NCBI GenBank assembly: GCA_025359915.1
Contig: JANYDE010000092.1
Location: forward strand, 1 to 51,488
Origin: Chamaesiphon sp. 336R_metabinner_41
GTDB lineage: Bacteria; Cyanobacteriota; Cyanobacteriia; Cyanobacteriales; Chamaesiphonaceae
DNA length: 51,488 nucleotides
Direction of reading: 5' to 3'
The position numbers and the translations under genes are program-made. This document shows, in pieces, positions 1 through 7,887 of this stretch (positions are counted from its first letter, which is position 1; the number at the start of each line of letters is the position of its first letter). The notes beneath the pieces were generated by a model. The model had not been told where the DNA came from. It was given only the letters and a program-made list of their open reading frames with translations, and ran no database searches.

Positions 1-79
1 GCACTTCTTCCCACAGCGCAACTATCAGAGCATCTTTTGCTTCTGCGTCTAGTTGTTTGATGTCGGGCAGTTCTTTCAT
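1..79 (-). CDS. IS66-type transposase, N-terminal fragment (runs off the window)
   Basis: A reading frame starts at the ATG at 79 and is open to the window edge, giving 26 codons that begin MKELPDIKQLDAEAKDAL and continue into ALWEEV. This resembles the extreme N-terminus of cyanobacterial IS66-family transposases, which open with a short Leu- and Asp-rich segment ahead of a coiled coil. The rest, including the DDE domain, lies outside the window, so intactness cannot be judged. The IS66 assignment rests only on recalled similarity of a short stretch. Confidence 0.5.
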   Translation of the reverse strand, partial: MKELPDIKQLDAEAKDALIVALWEEV

Positions 80-242
80 AAGCTCACTCTATCGTTTTTT
101 CCGGTTTTGTCAACCTCCCCCTAGTTGAGCAATTACCTTTATTTTAAGGTTTAAGTTGCAATCAATTAAAGGTAATAAAATAGACATCGAGCGTAGAGAA
201 ATACGCTAATAGATTCATTAACTTAAAGTATACGGCATTAAA

Positions 243-755
243 ATGGCAATTACATTTGATTTAAGTTTTAAGTACGACATTAAATACAAGCCGAGTGATA
301 CATTATATTTCGGAATTAACTTACTTCTAGGGCATCGAGAATTTCCACTTAGAAATATCGGAAATGGTACTGGTACGGCTAGTGGTGATTTCTCGCCCCT
401 GTCATCACGCACATTTAATTTCACAAACGTTACTTCTCAATCAGCCAGTTTCAATGACAGAAATATTATTGATTTTGATGGAATAAATGATGTCGTATTA
501 GAAACATTATTTAGTGATAATAATCCAAGTAAGTCATCTTTTAAAGTTGGTAGTGTTTCCTTGAGACAAATAGTTGAATTTAAATCGACAGGCTCTTTAA
601 ATGACTTTTTCAATACGCAATTCACTGAAATTTCTGAGATTAAATTAAATATACAATTTGATAGTAGTCTAACCGTCAAGTTAGTGGGAAGCAGTAAAAC
701 ATTAAAATTAGGAAAGCAATACGGAGAGATTTTACCTTTGCAGTGGGAAAGTTGA
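243..755 (+). CDS. Hypothetical protein, 170 aa, beta-rich
   Basis: I do not recognise this protein. It has no signal peptide, no membrane segment and no cysteines or catalytic motif that I can see. Alternating hydrophobic and polar stretches, with many Ser, Thr, Asn and Phe, suggest an all-beta fold. The start at ATG 243 is the first in frame; the upstream sequence is very AT-rich with no clear ribosome binding site. Bases 132-176 hold an inverted repeat (ATTACCTTTA / TAAAGGTAAT) that could be an element end or an operator. The gene is visibly more AT-rich than the neighbours from 1400 onward. Together with the adjacent IS66 fragment this suggests an acquired accessory gene. It is probably co-transcribed with the next gene 36 bp downstream. 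Confidence 0.6.
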   Translation: MAITFDLSFKYDIKYKPSDTLYFGINLLLGHREFPLRNIGNGTGTASGDFSPLSSRTFNFTNVTSQSASFNDRNIIDFDGINDVVLETLFSDNNPSKSSFKVGSVSLRQIVEFKSTGSLNDFFNTQFTEISEIKLNIQFDSSLTVKLVGSSKTLKLGKQYGEILPLQWES

Positions 756-791
756 GCGTAATTTTTCTTTCAAATTAAGTAGAGAATTTCA

Positions 792-1235
792 ATGAAATTG
801 AGTAATCCACCTAAGCTAGTTATAAGTGAGGGGAGAATGCCTGGAGCTTCTAGTAGCGATCAACGACGCGCTGTATACTTTGAGGTCAAGTATGAATATG
901 AATCTTCACTCTCAGAAGCAAATTTTCTAGAGGAAAATGATTTGATAATTTTAGAAAAAGTGACAATAATGGGATTTGATCCTTCAAATCCAGGCAATGA
1001 TATTGATTTAAAATTTAGCATTAGACCTGAATTTGTCCCTTTACCTTTAGATCAGGCTAATGCAGATTATCTGAGAAATAATGCATTTAAAGTGTCTCGT
1101 GTTAGAAAACCATATGCCGAAAAAAATGAGATTTTAGCTTCATTGAATGTCAATGGATTGATGCTTGATAGTGTGAAAGCTACTGTCCAGCTTTTTTATA
1201 CTCATATCGGAAGCAGCGATCCTGTAAAAGTCTAG
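792..1235 (+). CDS. Hypothetical protein, 147 aa, partner of the preceding gene
   Basis: Unrecognised soluble protein, rich in acidic residues, Leu and Val, without signal peptide or membrane segment. It starts at ATG 792, preceded by a weak purine-rich stretch (GTAGAGAA), and ends at TAG 1235. It lies 36 bp after the previous gene in the same direction and shares its AT-rich composition, so the two are likely a small operon. Nothing in the sequence indicates a catalytic function; a structural or binding role is possible. The 164 bp between this gene and the ATPase at 1400 hold no gene that I can support. Confidence 0.6.
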   Translation: MKLSNPPKLVISEGRMPGASSSDQRRAVYFEVKYEYESSLSEANFLEENDLIILEKVTIMGFDPSNPGNDIDLKFSIRPEFVPLPLDQANADYLRNNAFKVSRVRKPYAEKNEILASLNVNGLMLDSVKATVQLFYTHIGSSDPVKV

Positions 1236-1399
1236 TATCATTTCTCCGATGAGAAGCGTAACTTCTAGAGAGCAGCTATGTATTACAGCTCCGACAGGTT
1301 AATATTACGAATAGGAACTCAAATCGGATTGCCATAGTTGAAAAGAGTAGATTAGGCTGTTAGGATACAGCAACAGCAAACAGAGAAAAATCTGCCTTC

Positions 1400-2455
1400 A
1401 TGCAATCTGCGCCTAGCCTGACACCTTCCCAACTCGCCCCCTTTCTCCTCAACGTCGCTACCGTCCTGCCAGTCTTTATTTGGGGGCCACCTGGCATCGG
1501 TAAATCTGCCCTCGTCAAGAACTTTGCTGAATCCGTGGGCTTGCCCTGTGTCTCGCTCCTCGGCTCCCAATTAGCCCCTGAAGATATCATTGGCGTACCC
1601 CAAATTGTCGATGGTAAATCGCGATTTTGTCCACCGACGATGATCGCCCAAGATCGTCCTTACTGCCTATTTTTAGACGAACTTAATGCTTGTTCCCAAG
1701 AAGTTCAAAAAGCCTTTTACTCATTGATTCTCGATCGAAGAATTGGGGAATACAACTTACCACTAGGAACGATCGTGATTGGGGCGGGAAATCGTACTGA
1801 AGATGCCGCAATTACTCGACCACTTTCTTCTGCGCTAATTAATCGCCTGCTGCATGTTCAACTCCGTGCATCCGCCAAAGACTGGCTGAATTGGGCTGGG
1901 AGTGCTGATATTAATGAATTAGTTCTCTCCTATATTAGCAATCGTTCCGACCATCTGTGGTCGAAACCACCCAAGCACGAAGAACCCTTTTCTACACCGC
2001 GTTCCTGGGAAATGCTGTCTCGCGCCCTCACTTCCTACGGCGACTCAGCTACCCTTGATGATATTAAAAATTTAGCATCTGGATTACTGACTCCATCCCA
2101 CGCCCAACAATTTGTCGCTTTTGTCAAAATCCGCGAACGCGCCCACGATCTATCGGCAATCTTGAAAGGTACTGCAAGTTGGCCAGAAAAACCGGAAGAG
2201 CGGGATATACTCTACTTCATGACTCAACAATTACGCGATCGATTGATCAAAGAATTACCCGATGATGAGTCTAAAGTCCGCCGCGAAACCCGTGAATTAG
2301 CCAATCGCTGCAAAGAGCTGATTGTTTCCCTTGCGCGAATCTCCACCGAACTAGCGCAGTTAGTCGTTACCGAAACCGAGAGTGGCGCAACCTTACCAGC
2401 TTGGTACACGATCGAACTCGCCCGCGCCTTACCCCGATTAGCAATGAAAAAATAG
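1400..2455 (+). CDS. MoxR-type AAA+ ATPase, 351 aa
   Basis: A P-loop ATPase of the MoxR/RavA class. The Walker A motif GPPGIGKS lies at about residues 29-36 and the Walker B motif LFLDELNA at about 90-97. An NRTEDAA sensor-1-like stretch and a predicted arginine-containing SALINRLLH segment follow. MoxR ATPases act as chaperones or insertases for a VWA-domain partner. Here that partner is encoded 4 bp downstream, so the two are almost certainly translated from one message and work together. The C-terminal 120 residues are helical and charged, replacing the lid and partner-binding region. Length is normal for the family. The substrate is unknown; in other bacteria such pairs activate metal centres or membrane complexes. 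Confidence 0.9.
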   Translation: MQSAPSLTPSQLAPFLLNVATVLPVFIWGPPGIGKSALVKNFAESVGLPCVSLLGSQLAPEDIIGVPQIVDGKSRFCPPTMIAQDRPYCLFLDELNACSQEVQKAFYSLILDRRIGEYNLPLGTIVIGAGNRTEDAAITRPLSSALINRLLHVQLRASAKDWLNWAGSADINELVLSYISNRSDHLWSKPPKHEEPFSTPRSWEMLSRALTSYGDSATLDDIKNLASGLLTPSHAQQFVAFVKIRERAHDLSAILKGTASWPEKPEERDILYFMTQQLRDRLIKELPDDESKVRRETRELANRCKELIVSLARISTELAQLVVTETESGATLPAWYTIELARALPRLAMKK

Positions 2456-2459
2456 CAGT

Positions 2460-4298
2460 ATGAGCGTCAAACGCATCCCGCCCAAAGACAACCTCGCGGC
2501 GATCCAAGCTGGTAGGAGTATGCTACACCTACACCCAATTTTCTCCTTTATCGATTCCTTTGCCAATATTGACTATCCCGAAAACTTTCCTAAAGATGGT
2601 TTCGTCAGAATTACCGTCAGAAATCGTCATGACAAAACTCCCAGCATCATCATCGAGCTAAATCCTTGGCAAAAAGCTAGTGCTGGCGAATGGGCATACG
2701 CGATCGCTCAATGTCACTTGCACATCGTTCTCAACCATATCGATCCTGTCAGAAGTGATGAACCGTGGCGGTTTGCCTGTGAATTGATTGCTGTCGATTG
2801 GCTCAATCAAATGACGATCGGACAATGTATTTATCCCGTATCATCACCACTCCCCGCCCAAAATCCAGCAGATATCGCCGATTTACTCGCTGATAATATG
2901 GTGAGGGCGAGGCTCGATCGAGGCTATCCTAGTAGTGCTGGTCGCGATCAACCTACTTGGATCGTCCATCCAGAGGTGAAACCCTTCACCGCCGCCATTC
3001 GCCAACGCCATACCGATGCTTTTGCGAATGGTATTCGCAACGCGGTGATCGAAGCTGTTGAAAAAGCTGGCAATAAATCCCGCAACAAGGAGGGCAAAGC
3101 CGATTCAATGGCTGAAACTGCCCGTCGGTGGTTTGTCGCGAACTATCCCTTGCTGGCATCCTTAGCCGCTGCATTTGAGATCGTCGAAGATGCCGAATTG
3201 TGCCAACGGTTAGATATTTCCCTCGCCGCTGTTAATACCGAAATCCAGCGGATCTATATCAATCCCAAATTTCCGTGGACTGACAACCAACTCAAGTTTG
3301 TGATGGCGCACGAGTTATTGCATGTTGGTTTGCGCCATGAAGCGCGGATGCAAGGACGCGATCCGTTTTTGTGGAATATTGCCTGTGATTATGTAATCAA
3401 TGCGTGGCTGGTAGAAATGGGCATTGGTACCATCCCCATTCAGTCCTTGATGCTGGATTTGACACTAGGATTCGAGCATGAATCCGCAGAGGCTTTGTAC
3501 GATCGAATTGTCAAAGATCTCCGCCTGATGCGCCGTCTCCAAAAAGAACGCACCCTACGCGGATTGGGGAAAAGCGATATGCTCGGCGAAAAGTCACCTT
3601 CTTGGTGGACGGGGGTAGGTTGCGATCTGGATACATTCTATCGCCGCGCCCTTTCCGAAGGGCTGGAGCTACACCTTGCCCAAGTCCAGCGCGGTTTTCT
3701 ACCAGGCGATCTAGTCGAAGAAATCAAATCAATTTTACAGCCACCAATTCCCTGGGATGTCAAACTTGGTCAGTGGCTAGATAATTACTTCCCCCCAATT
3801 GCCGCAAAACGTAGTTTCGCTCGCGCTAGCCGCCGTCAATCGTCCACTCCCGATATTCCTCGCGCTGTCTATATCAAACCACCAGAACTAATTGCTGCAC
3901 GGACTTTTGGTGTCGTTCTCGATACCTCTGGCTCGATGGACAAAAACACTCTAGCTAGAAGCTTGGGGGCAATTGCGAGTTATGCTCTCAGCCGTGAAGT
4001 ACCCCAGGTGCGAGTAATTCAGTGTGATGCTGGTATTCATGATATGGGCTACATCGAACCAGAAAGTTTACTAGAAACAGTAGAAGTAAAAGGTCGAGGC
4101 GGGACGATTTTACAGCCTGCGATCGATCGATTAGAATCAGCCGCTAATTTCCCTAAAGATGCCCCAATTTTAATCATCACTGACGGGCAATGCGACTATT
4201 TATCCTGCCGCCGCGCTCATGCTTTCTTGCTCCCTGAAGGCGGTCGATTGCCCTTTGATACACGCTCTCCGATCTTTCATTTCGATCGATCGGCTTGA
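2460..4298 (+). CDS. DUF2201-type metallopeptidase/VWA-like protein, 612 aa
   Basis: The protein joins a zincin-like domain to a von Willebrand A-like domain. The motif HELLHVGLRH at residues 284-293 supplies the HExxH and a third His. The C-terminal VWA-like part carries a MIDAS-like DTSGS at 488-492, a Thr in GGT at about 549 and Asp575 in ITDG. Members of this family accompany MoxR ATPases, as here (4-bp gap). A second region at residues 67-121 has the same layout (Asn-Pro, then AQCHLHIVLNH, a shared hydrophobic pattern and a closing MTIG) but with Gln84-Cys85 in place of His-Glu. It looks like a degenerate tandem copy of the peptidase domain. Peptidase activity is inferred, not shown. No signal peptide, so probably cytoplasmic. 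Confidence 0.88.
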   Translation: MSVKRIPPKDNLAAIQAGRSMLHLHPIFSFIDSFANIDYPENFPKDGFVRITVRNRHDKTPSIIIELNPWQKASAGEWAYAIAQCHLHIVLNHIDPVRSDEPWRFACELIAVDWLNQMTIGQCIYPVSSPLPAQNPADIADLLADNMVRARLDRGYPSSAGRDQPTWIVHPEVKPFTAAIRQRHTDAFANGIRNAVIEAVEKAGNKSRNKEGKADSMAETARRWFVANYPLLASLAAAFEIVEDAELCQRLDISLAAVNTEIQRIYINPKFPWTDNQLKFVMAHELLHVGLRHEARMQGRDPFLWNIACDYVINAWLVEMGIGTIPIQSLMLDLTLGFEHESAEALYDRIVKDLRLMRRLQKERTLRGLGKSDMLGEKSPSWWTGVGCDLDTFYRRALSEGLELHLAQVQRGFLPGDLVEEIKSILQPPIPWDVKLGQWLDNYFPPIAAKRSFARASRRQSSTPDIPRAVYIKPPELIAARTFGVVLDTSGSMDKNTLARSLGAIASYALSREVPQVRVIQCDAGIHDMGYIEPESLLETVEVKGRGGTILQPAIDRLESAANFPKDAPILIITDGQCDYLSCRRAHAFLLPEGGRLPFDTRSPIFHFDRSA

Positions 4299-4304
4299 TT
4301 AAAT

Positions 4305-4318
4305 AATAAGTAATAAGT
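4305..4318. repeat. Heptamer tandem repeat AATAAGT x2
   Basis: Two perfect copies of AATAAGT begin 6 bp after the stop codon of the VWA gene. This is the reverse complement of the TTATTAC heptamer found at 5131-5158 and is the same word as the one at 47041-47054. Confidence 0.55.
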
Positions 4319-4356
4319 TCTTTGTCGCAACAGATATTCACACCTCTGTATCAAAA

Positions 4357-5016
4357 TTAATCTGCCGTGCAATTTCCATCGATTAGAAATGCGATCTCTT
4401 GTTGCATATTGAGCCGAGCGATCGAGTCCAGCTCATTGAAAAACGTATCTGTATAATAAAGTCGATCGCGTTGTAAAAAGCTCTCGAGCACTTTGATCCG
4501 TCCAACTTGATAGGCTGCATCTGATACCCAGCTATATTCACGGCGGATCGATCGATAGTAAGTTTGATATTGGTCTGGATCTGCTCCTAGAATTGCCAGA
4601 TCTGCATCTAAAAAAACACATAGATCGAAATCATCAGGATCGATTTGATGTCCCTGTGTCGCTAGAATTAGCTGCTGTACGCGATCGACTAATTCGATCG
4701 ATTGACTCATATCGGTTAGTACCTGCGCTGCAAACTTAGCACTTTGAATTTCATTGTCTGAAGCTTGAGGCTCGTAGACAAAATCGTGAAACCAGACAGC
4801 GAATAATACAGCAGTGGGATTTTGGAGTCGATCGCAAAAGCCTTCCACAATATTTAGTACATGGTGGATATGATTTAGGTTGTGGTAGTGGCGACTGGGT
4901 TCGGTATATGCCGTAATTATTAGCTGCCAGATTTGATCGATCTCCTGTTGTTTGAAGATCGATCGATCTGTCCAGCATTTTTGCCACTGTCGATTTAATT
5001 CTTGCAGATTGGACAT
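4357..5016 (-). CDS. HD-domain metal-dependent phosphohydrolase, 219 aa
   Basis: Predicted HD-superfamily hydrolase. With the start at ATG 5016, His43, His45, His49 and His51 lie in a YHNLNHIHH cluster, and the HD pair is His77-Asp78 in AVWFHDFVY. A downstream FLDADLAILG segment supplies another conserved Asp. This arrangement is typical of a small stand-alone group annotated as predicted metal-dependent HD phosphohydrolases; the substrate is not known. An in-frame ATG 36 bp further upstream would add 12 residues encoded by repeat-like sequence (gcgcggtaacacaccctacg), so I prefer the inner start. It converges with the VWA gene and lies downstream of era on the same strand, separated by a hairpin and a heptamer array. 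Confidence 0.85.
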   Translation of the reverse strand: MSNLQELNRQWQKCWTDRSIFKQQEIDQIWQLIITAYTEPSRHYHNLNHIHHVLNIVEGFCDRLQNPTAVLFAVWFHDFVYEPQASDNEIQSAKFAAQVLTDMSQSIELVDRVQQLILATQGHQIDPDDFDLCVFLDADLAILGADPDQYQTYYRSIRREYSWVSDAAYQVGRIKVLESFLQRDRLYYTDTFFNELDSIARLNMQQEIAFLIDGNCTAD

Positions 5017-5089
5017 GTGCTCGCTGGTACGCTCGCGCTGGCGCGGTAACACACCCTACGTTGACTAGAGCAAGTACATTAAGTAAATA

Positions 5090-5126
5090 GTTTTTGGAAC
5101 GGGGTTTGAATCCCTGTCTCAAAAAC
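5090..5126. terminator. Hairpin between era and the HD gene, candidate terminator
   Basis: GTTTTTG at 5090-5096 pairs with CAAAAAC at 5120-5126, enclosing a second GGGG/CCCT stem. It follows the era stop codon on the minus strand. There is no long U tract, so termination is an inference. Confidence 0.4.
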
Positions 5127-5130
5127 GAAC

Positions 5131-5158
5131 TTATTACTTATTACTTATTACTTATTAC
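5131..5158. repeat. Heptamer tandem repeat TTATTAC x4
   Basis: Four perfect head-to-tail copies of TTATTAC, followed by a degenerate fifth copy that runs into the era stop codon at 5163-5165. It resembles the short tandemly repeated repetitive (STRR) heptamers of cyanobacteria. Confidence 0.8.
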
Positions 5159-5162
5159 TTAA

Positions 5163-6194
5163 TTACTCCACCCGATAGCCGAGTTCTGCTAATCGCAAAC
5201 CGGATTGTCGCCATTTGGGTTGAACTTTAACAAATAATTCCAGATAAACTTTACCCGCAATTAGTTTTTGCATCTGCTCTCTGGCATTGCTGCCGATTTG
5301 TTTGAGCATTTGTCCGCCTTTCCCAATTAGGATGCCTTTTTGGGAATCACGTTCGATGTAGATGGTGGCTAATACACGAGTAATTTTCGCATCTTCTTGG
5401 ACTCGATCGATTGTTACAGCCACTGAGTGCGGTAATTCTTCACGAGTGAGATGGATGATTTGTTCGCGAATTAATTCACCCATAATAAATCTTTCCGGCT
5501 GGTCGGTGACTAGCTCTGGGGGATAATAATAAGGGCCGAGTTCTAGTTTGTCAGTCAGGCTAGTTTGGAGTTCGGGGAAACCTGCTTCTGTCACTGCTGA
5601 GAAATTAATTACTTCCCAACCGCGCTCTGCTGCCAGTTCTTGGTAACTGAGATCGATCGCGTTTAGATGGGATTGACGTAGATCTGTCCGCGCATCAATT
5701 TTATTGATACCCAAGATAATTGGCGTTTTGACATTGAGCAGTAGCTCGGCGATAAACCTGTCGCCACCGCCAGCGATTTCCATCCCATCGACTACGAATA
5801 GCACTACGTCTACCGCGCCGATCGCACTTTGAGCATTTTTAACCAAGACTTCGCCCAATTTGTGATGGGGTTTGTGAATACCTGGGGTGTCCACGAAGAT
5901 CATTTGCGCCGCATCGGTGGTGAGGATGCCCTGTAAACGGTTGCGAGTCGTTTGAGGTACGGGAGAGACAATTGCGATTTTTTGACCGATTAATTGGTTC
6001 ATCAGGGTCGATTTACCCACATTCGGTCGTCCGATAATGCCGACAAATCCCGATCGAAATCCCTCTGGTGCAGCCGGAATCAATCCTCGCCCTAAATCCA
6101 GTGCTGAATCGGTAGTAAGATCTTTTTGAGCAGATAGGTAGGCTTCAACTACAGAGTTATCCTTTGGTGTTACTGGCTCGGATCGATCGGTCAT
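5163..6194 (-). CDS. era: GTPase Era, 343 aa
   Basis: Era binds the 3-prime end of 16S rRNA and helps 30S subunit maturation. The G1 motif GRPNVGKS, a switch I region with PQTTRN, G3 DTPG and G4 NKID are all present, followed by a C-terminal KH RNA-binding domain with the GKGGQMLKQIG signature and the ending VQPKWRQSGLRLAELGY. Length is about 40 residues above the usual 300. The excess is an N-terminal extension (roughly residues 1-47) with no recognisable motif. The extension is in frame from ATG 6194 and no better internal ATG precedes the G domain. The phosphatase-like gene lies 30 bp upstream on the same strand, so both may be co-transcribed. Confidence 0.97.
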   Translation of the reverse strand: MTDRSEPVTPKDNSVVEAYLSAQKDLTTDSALDLGRGLIPAAPEGFRSGFVGIIGRPNVGKSTLMNQLIGQKIAIVSPVPQTTRNRLQGILTTDAAQMIFVDTPGIHKPHHKLGEVLVKNAQSAIGAVDVVLFVVDGMEIAGGGDRFIAELLLNVKTPIILGINKIDARTDLRQSHLNAIDLSYQELAAERGWEVINFSAVTEAGFPELQTSLTDKLELGPYYYPPELVTDQPERFIMGELIREQIIHLTREELPHSVAVTIDRVQEDAKITRVLATIYIERDSQKGILIGKGGQMLKQIGSNAREQMQKLIAGKVYLELFVKVQPKWRQSGLRLAELGYRVE

Positions 6195-6224
6195 TAGGTT
6201 CTCGGTGAGGATTCTCTTTCGATC

Positions 6225-6689
6225 TTACCGCAGTCCTTGGGAATACTCGAAGCCGATGCGATCGAGGAAGTCTTGCCAAACTCGATTTGGTGTCCAAATT
6301 TTGGCGAGATCTTGACGAGCCATTGACTCAGATACCCCCCGCTGAATCCGGTAGAGATAGATAAATGCGGAGACTCGTTTATTTGCCACACAATGAATAA
6401 ATATTTTTTGTTCCAGACGTGTATCTAATACATTCACAAATAGCTGAAAATCTGCCAAGGTTGGTGCATCCCACTCAACTGGAATCTGAATATACTCTAA
6501 CTCCAAATCATTGGCTATTTTGGCTTCGTCTGCTATGGCATTGGCAGAATCTTTTAGTGCTAAATTAATCACAACTTGATATCCAGCTACAGCAATAGTC
6601 GGATATTGCTCGATCGTTGGCTGTCCAGCGGTAGCAATTCGATCTGACAACCACAGGAAATTACTGATATCATCGATTCGATCGATCAT
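6225..6689 (-). CDS. Protein-tyrosine-phosphatase-like protein (DUF442-type), 154 aa
   Basis: A small dual-specificity-phosphatase-like protein. The signature is FIHCVANKRVSAF, where Cys and Arg are separated by four residues. This spacing matches the DUF442 / beta-lactamase-hydrolase-like group rather than the classical CX5R. A conserved AGQP motif stands near the N-terminus after LWLSDRIAT. The substrate is unknown. I chose ATG 6689 because AGAGG at 6699-6703 lies 9 nt upstream; the alternative ATG at 6698 directly abuts that sequence and would add three residues. It is followed by era on the same strand. Confidence 0.8.
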   Translation of the reverse strand: MIDRIDDISNFLWLSDRIATAGQPTIEQYPTIAVAGYQVVINLALKDSANAIADEAKIANDLELEYIQIPVEWDAPTLADFQLFVNVLDTRLEQKIFIHCVANKRVSAFIYLYRIQRGVSESMARQDLAKIWTPNRVWQDFLDRIGFEYSQGLR

Positions 6690-6796
6690 CAAACTCATCC
6701 TCTTAAGTCCTCAGAATATCTACCAATCAATTGGGAATTGCACTGCGATTTGGGTAACATAGAAATGAGGAAATTACTCGCGTCTAGATCAATTAT

Positions 6797-7642
6797 ATGC
6801 GAAGCGACACAAACACGACTGCGGAAATTTTTGAGGGGAGAGATCCTGCTAGCCTAGAACAACAGCTTACCAAATTTGCTCGATCGACCCAATCTGGAGT
6901 CTGGAATCATTTAGACAAGCAGCAAATTATTAAGGATATTCGCGACAGGCTCCATAACCCTTACCAGATTCAACAGGGAGAGCAGCCTTTTTGTGGCCCT
7001 GCTGCGGTAGTATTTGAACTAATTCGCAAGCAACCTAGCCGTTATATCGATATTTGCCAGAGTCTTTATGAGCATGGTAGTTTTCAGGGACATACCAAAA
7101 AATTTGTCGCGGCGGGTAGATTGTGTCGCGGCTACGGCAATCTGAGAATGGCACAAGCTGATTGGATGATCCTGGCTACCCTCCGCGACTGCGCAAATAA
7201 GATCGTCCCCGTTCATCCCAAAGCACCGAAACTAATTCGTGAACTTGGCGGCATCACCAAACCCTGGGAGATTAGTGGCTGGGTGCGCGAACTCTTGGGC
7301 TATCCCCAAATAAAATCCCATCCCACTCCGATATCTGGTGAATTTCGCGCTCTTCAGGAGGCAAATAATACGATCGAATCTGGTGGCGTAGCATTCGGAC
7401 TGATCAATTCGCAAGGTTTACTCGGTAATAATTCCTTTCTGGCTAGCCGTTTTCATCGGATTTACCCCAATCATTGGGTGACGATTTTGGGCAACATCTC
7501 AATTGAGCCACCGACTAAAATCACTAAAAATAATCACAGTCGAGTCGAATTTGATATCTACTCGTGGGGTCGAAAAATCCATGTTAGTACCGATACCGCC
7601 ACAATTAAGGATTTTTTCTGGGGAGTAACAGTCGGTAATTGA
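6797..7642 (+). CDS. Cysteine-hydrolase-like protein of unknown function, 281 aa
   Basis: I do not recognise the family with certainty. QPFCGPAA places Cys66 at the start of a helix preceded by Gln63, and PNHWVTILG places His226 on a later strand. A hydrophobic-Asp-hydrophobic stretch (FDIYSWG, Asp253) follows. This Gln/Cys...His...Asp order is that of papain-fold peptidases and amidases, including C39-like proteins. There is no signal peptide or transmembrane segment, and the first 60 residues are polar and helical. It is divergently arranged to the phosphatase gene with a 107-bp gap and followed by 245 bp of AT-rich sequence without a gene. Peptidase, amidase and acyltransferase activities are all possible. 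Confidence 0.6.
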   Translation: MRSDTNTTAEIFEGRDPASLEQQLTKFARSTQSGVWNHLDKQQIIKDIRDRLHNPYQIQQGEQPFCGPAAVVFELIRKQPSRYIDICQSLYEHGSFQGHTKKFVAAGRLCRGYGNLRMAQADWMILATLRDCANKIVPVHPKAPKLIRELGGITKPWEISGWVRELLGYPQIKSHPTPISGEFRALQEANNTIESGGVAFGLINSQGLLGNNSFLASRFHRIYPNHWVTILGNISIEPPTKITKNNHSRVEFDIYSWGRKIHVSTDTATIKDFFWGVTVGN

Positions 7643-7887
7643 CAATTCCCTCGCCGATAAGCAATATATTTGCTATCTACTTAGCACAATCTGGCCGTCT
7701 GAATTATCTTAATTGTCGAAAAATTAACCTAATAATCTATAGACTTAAGATTAGGCAATTAAATTGATCGTTCTTGGAATCTTGCTTCCGTATATGCAAA
7801 ATATAGATGGCTAGATAGAAAAGATTAGTTTACTACTTTCTCCATATTAATGATAAGTATTATCAACACTAGCATCTACCAGAATAC

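Noticed and set aside
5098-5120. A T-arm-like sequence (CGGGG TTTGAAT CCCTG) suggesting a tRNA gene
   Set aside because: No matching acceptor, D-arm or anticodon arm precedes it; the sequence is better explained as the loop of the hairpin between era and the HD gene.
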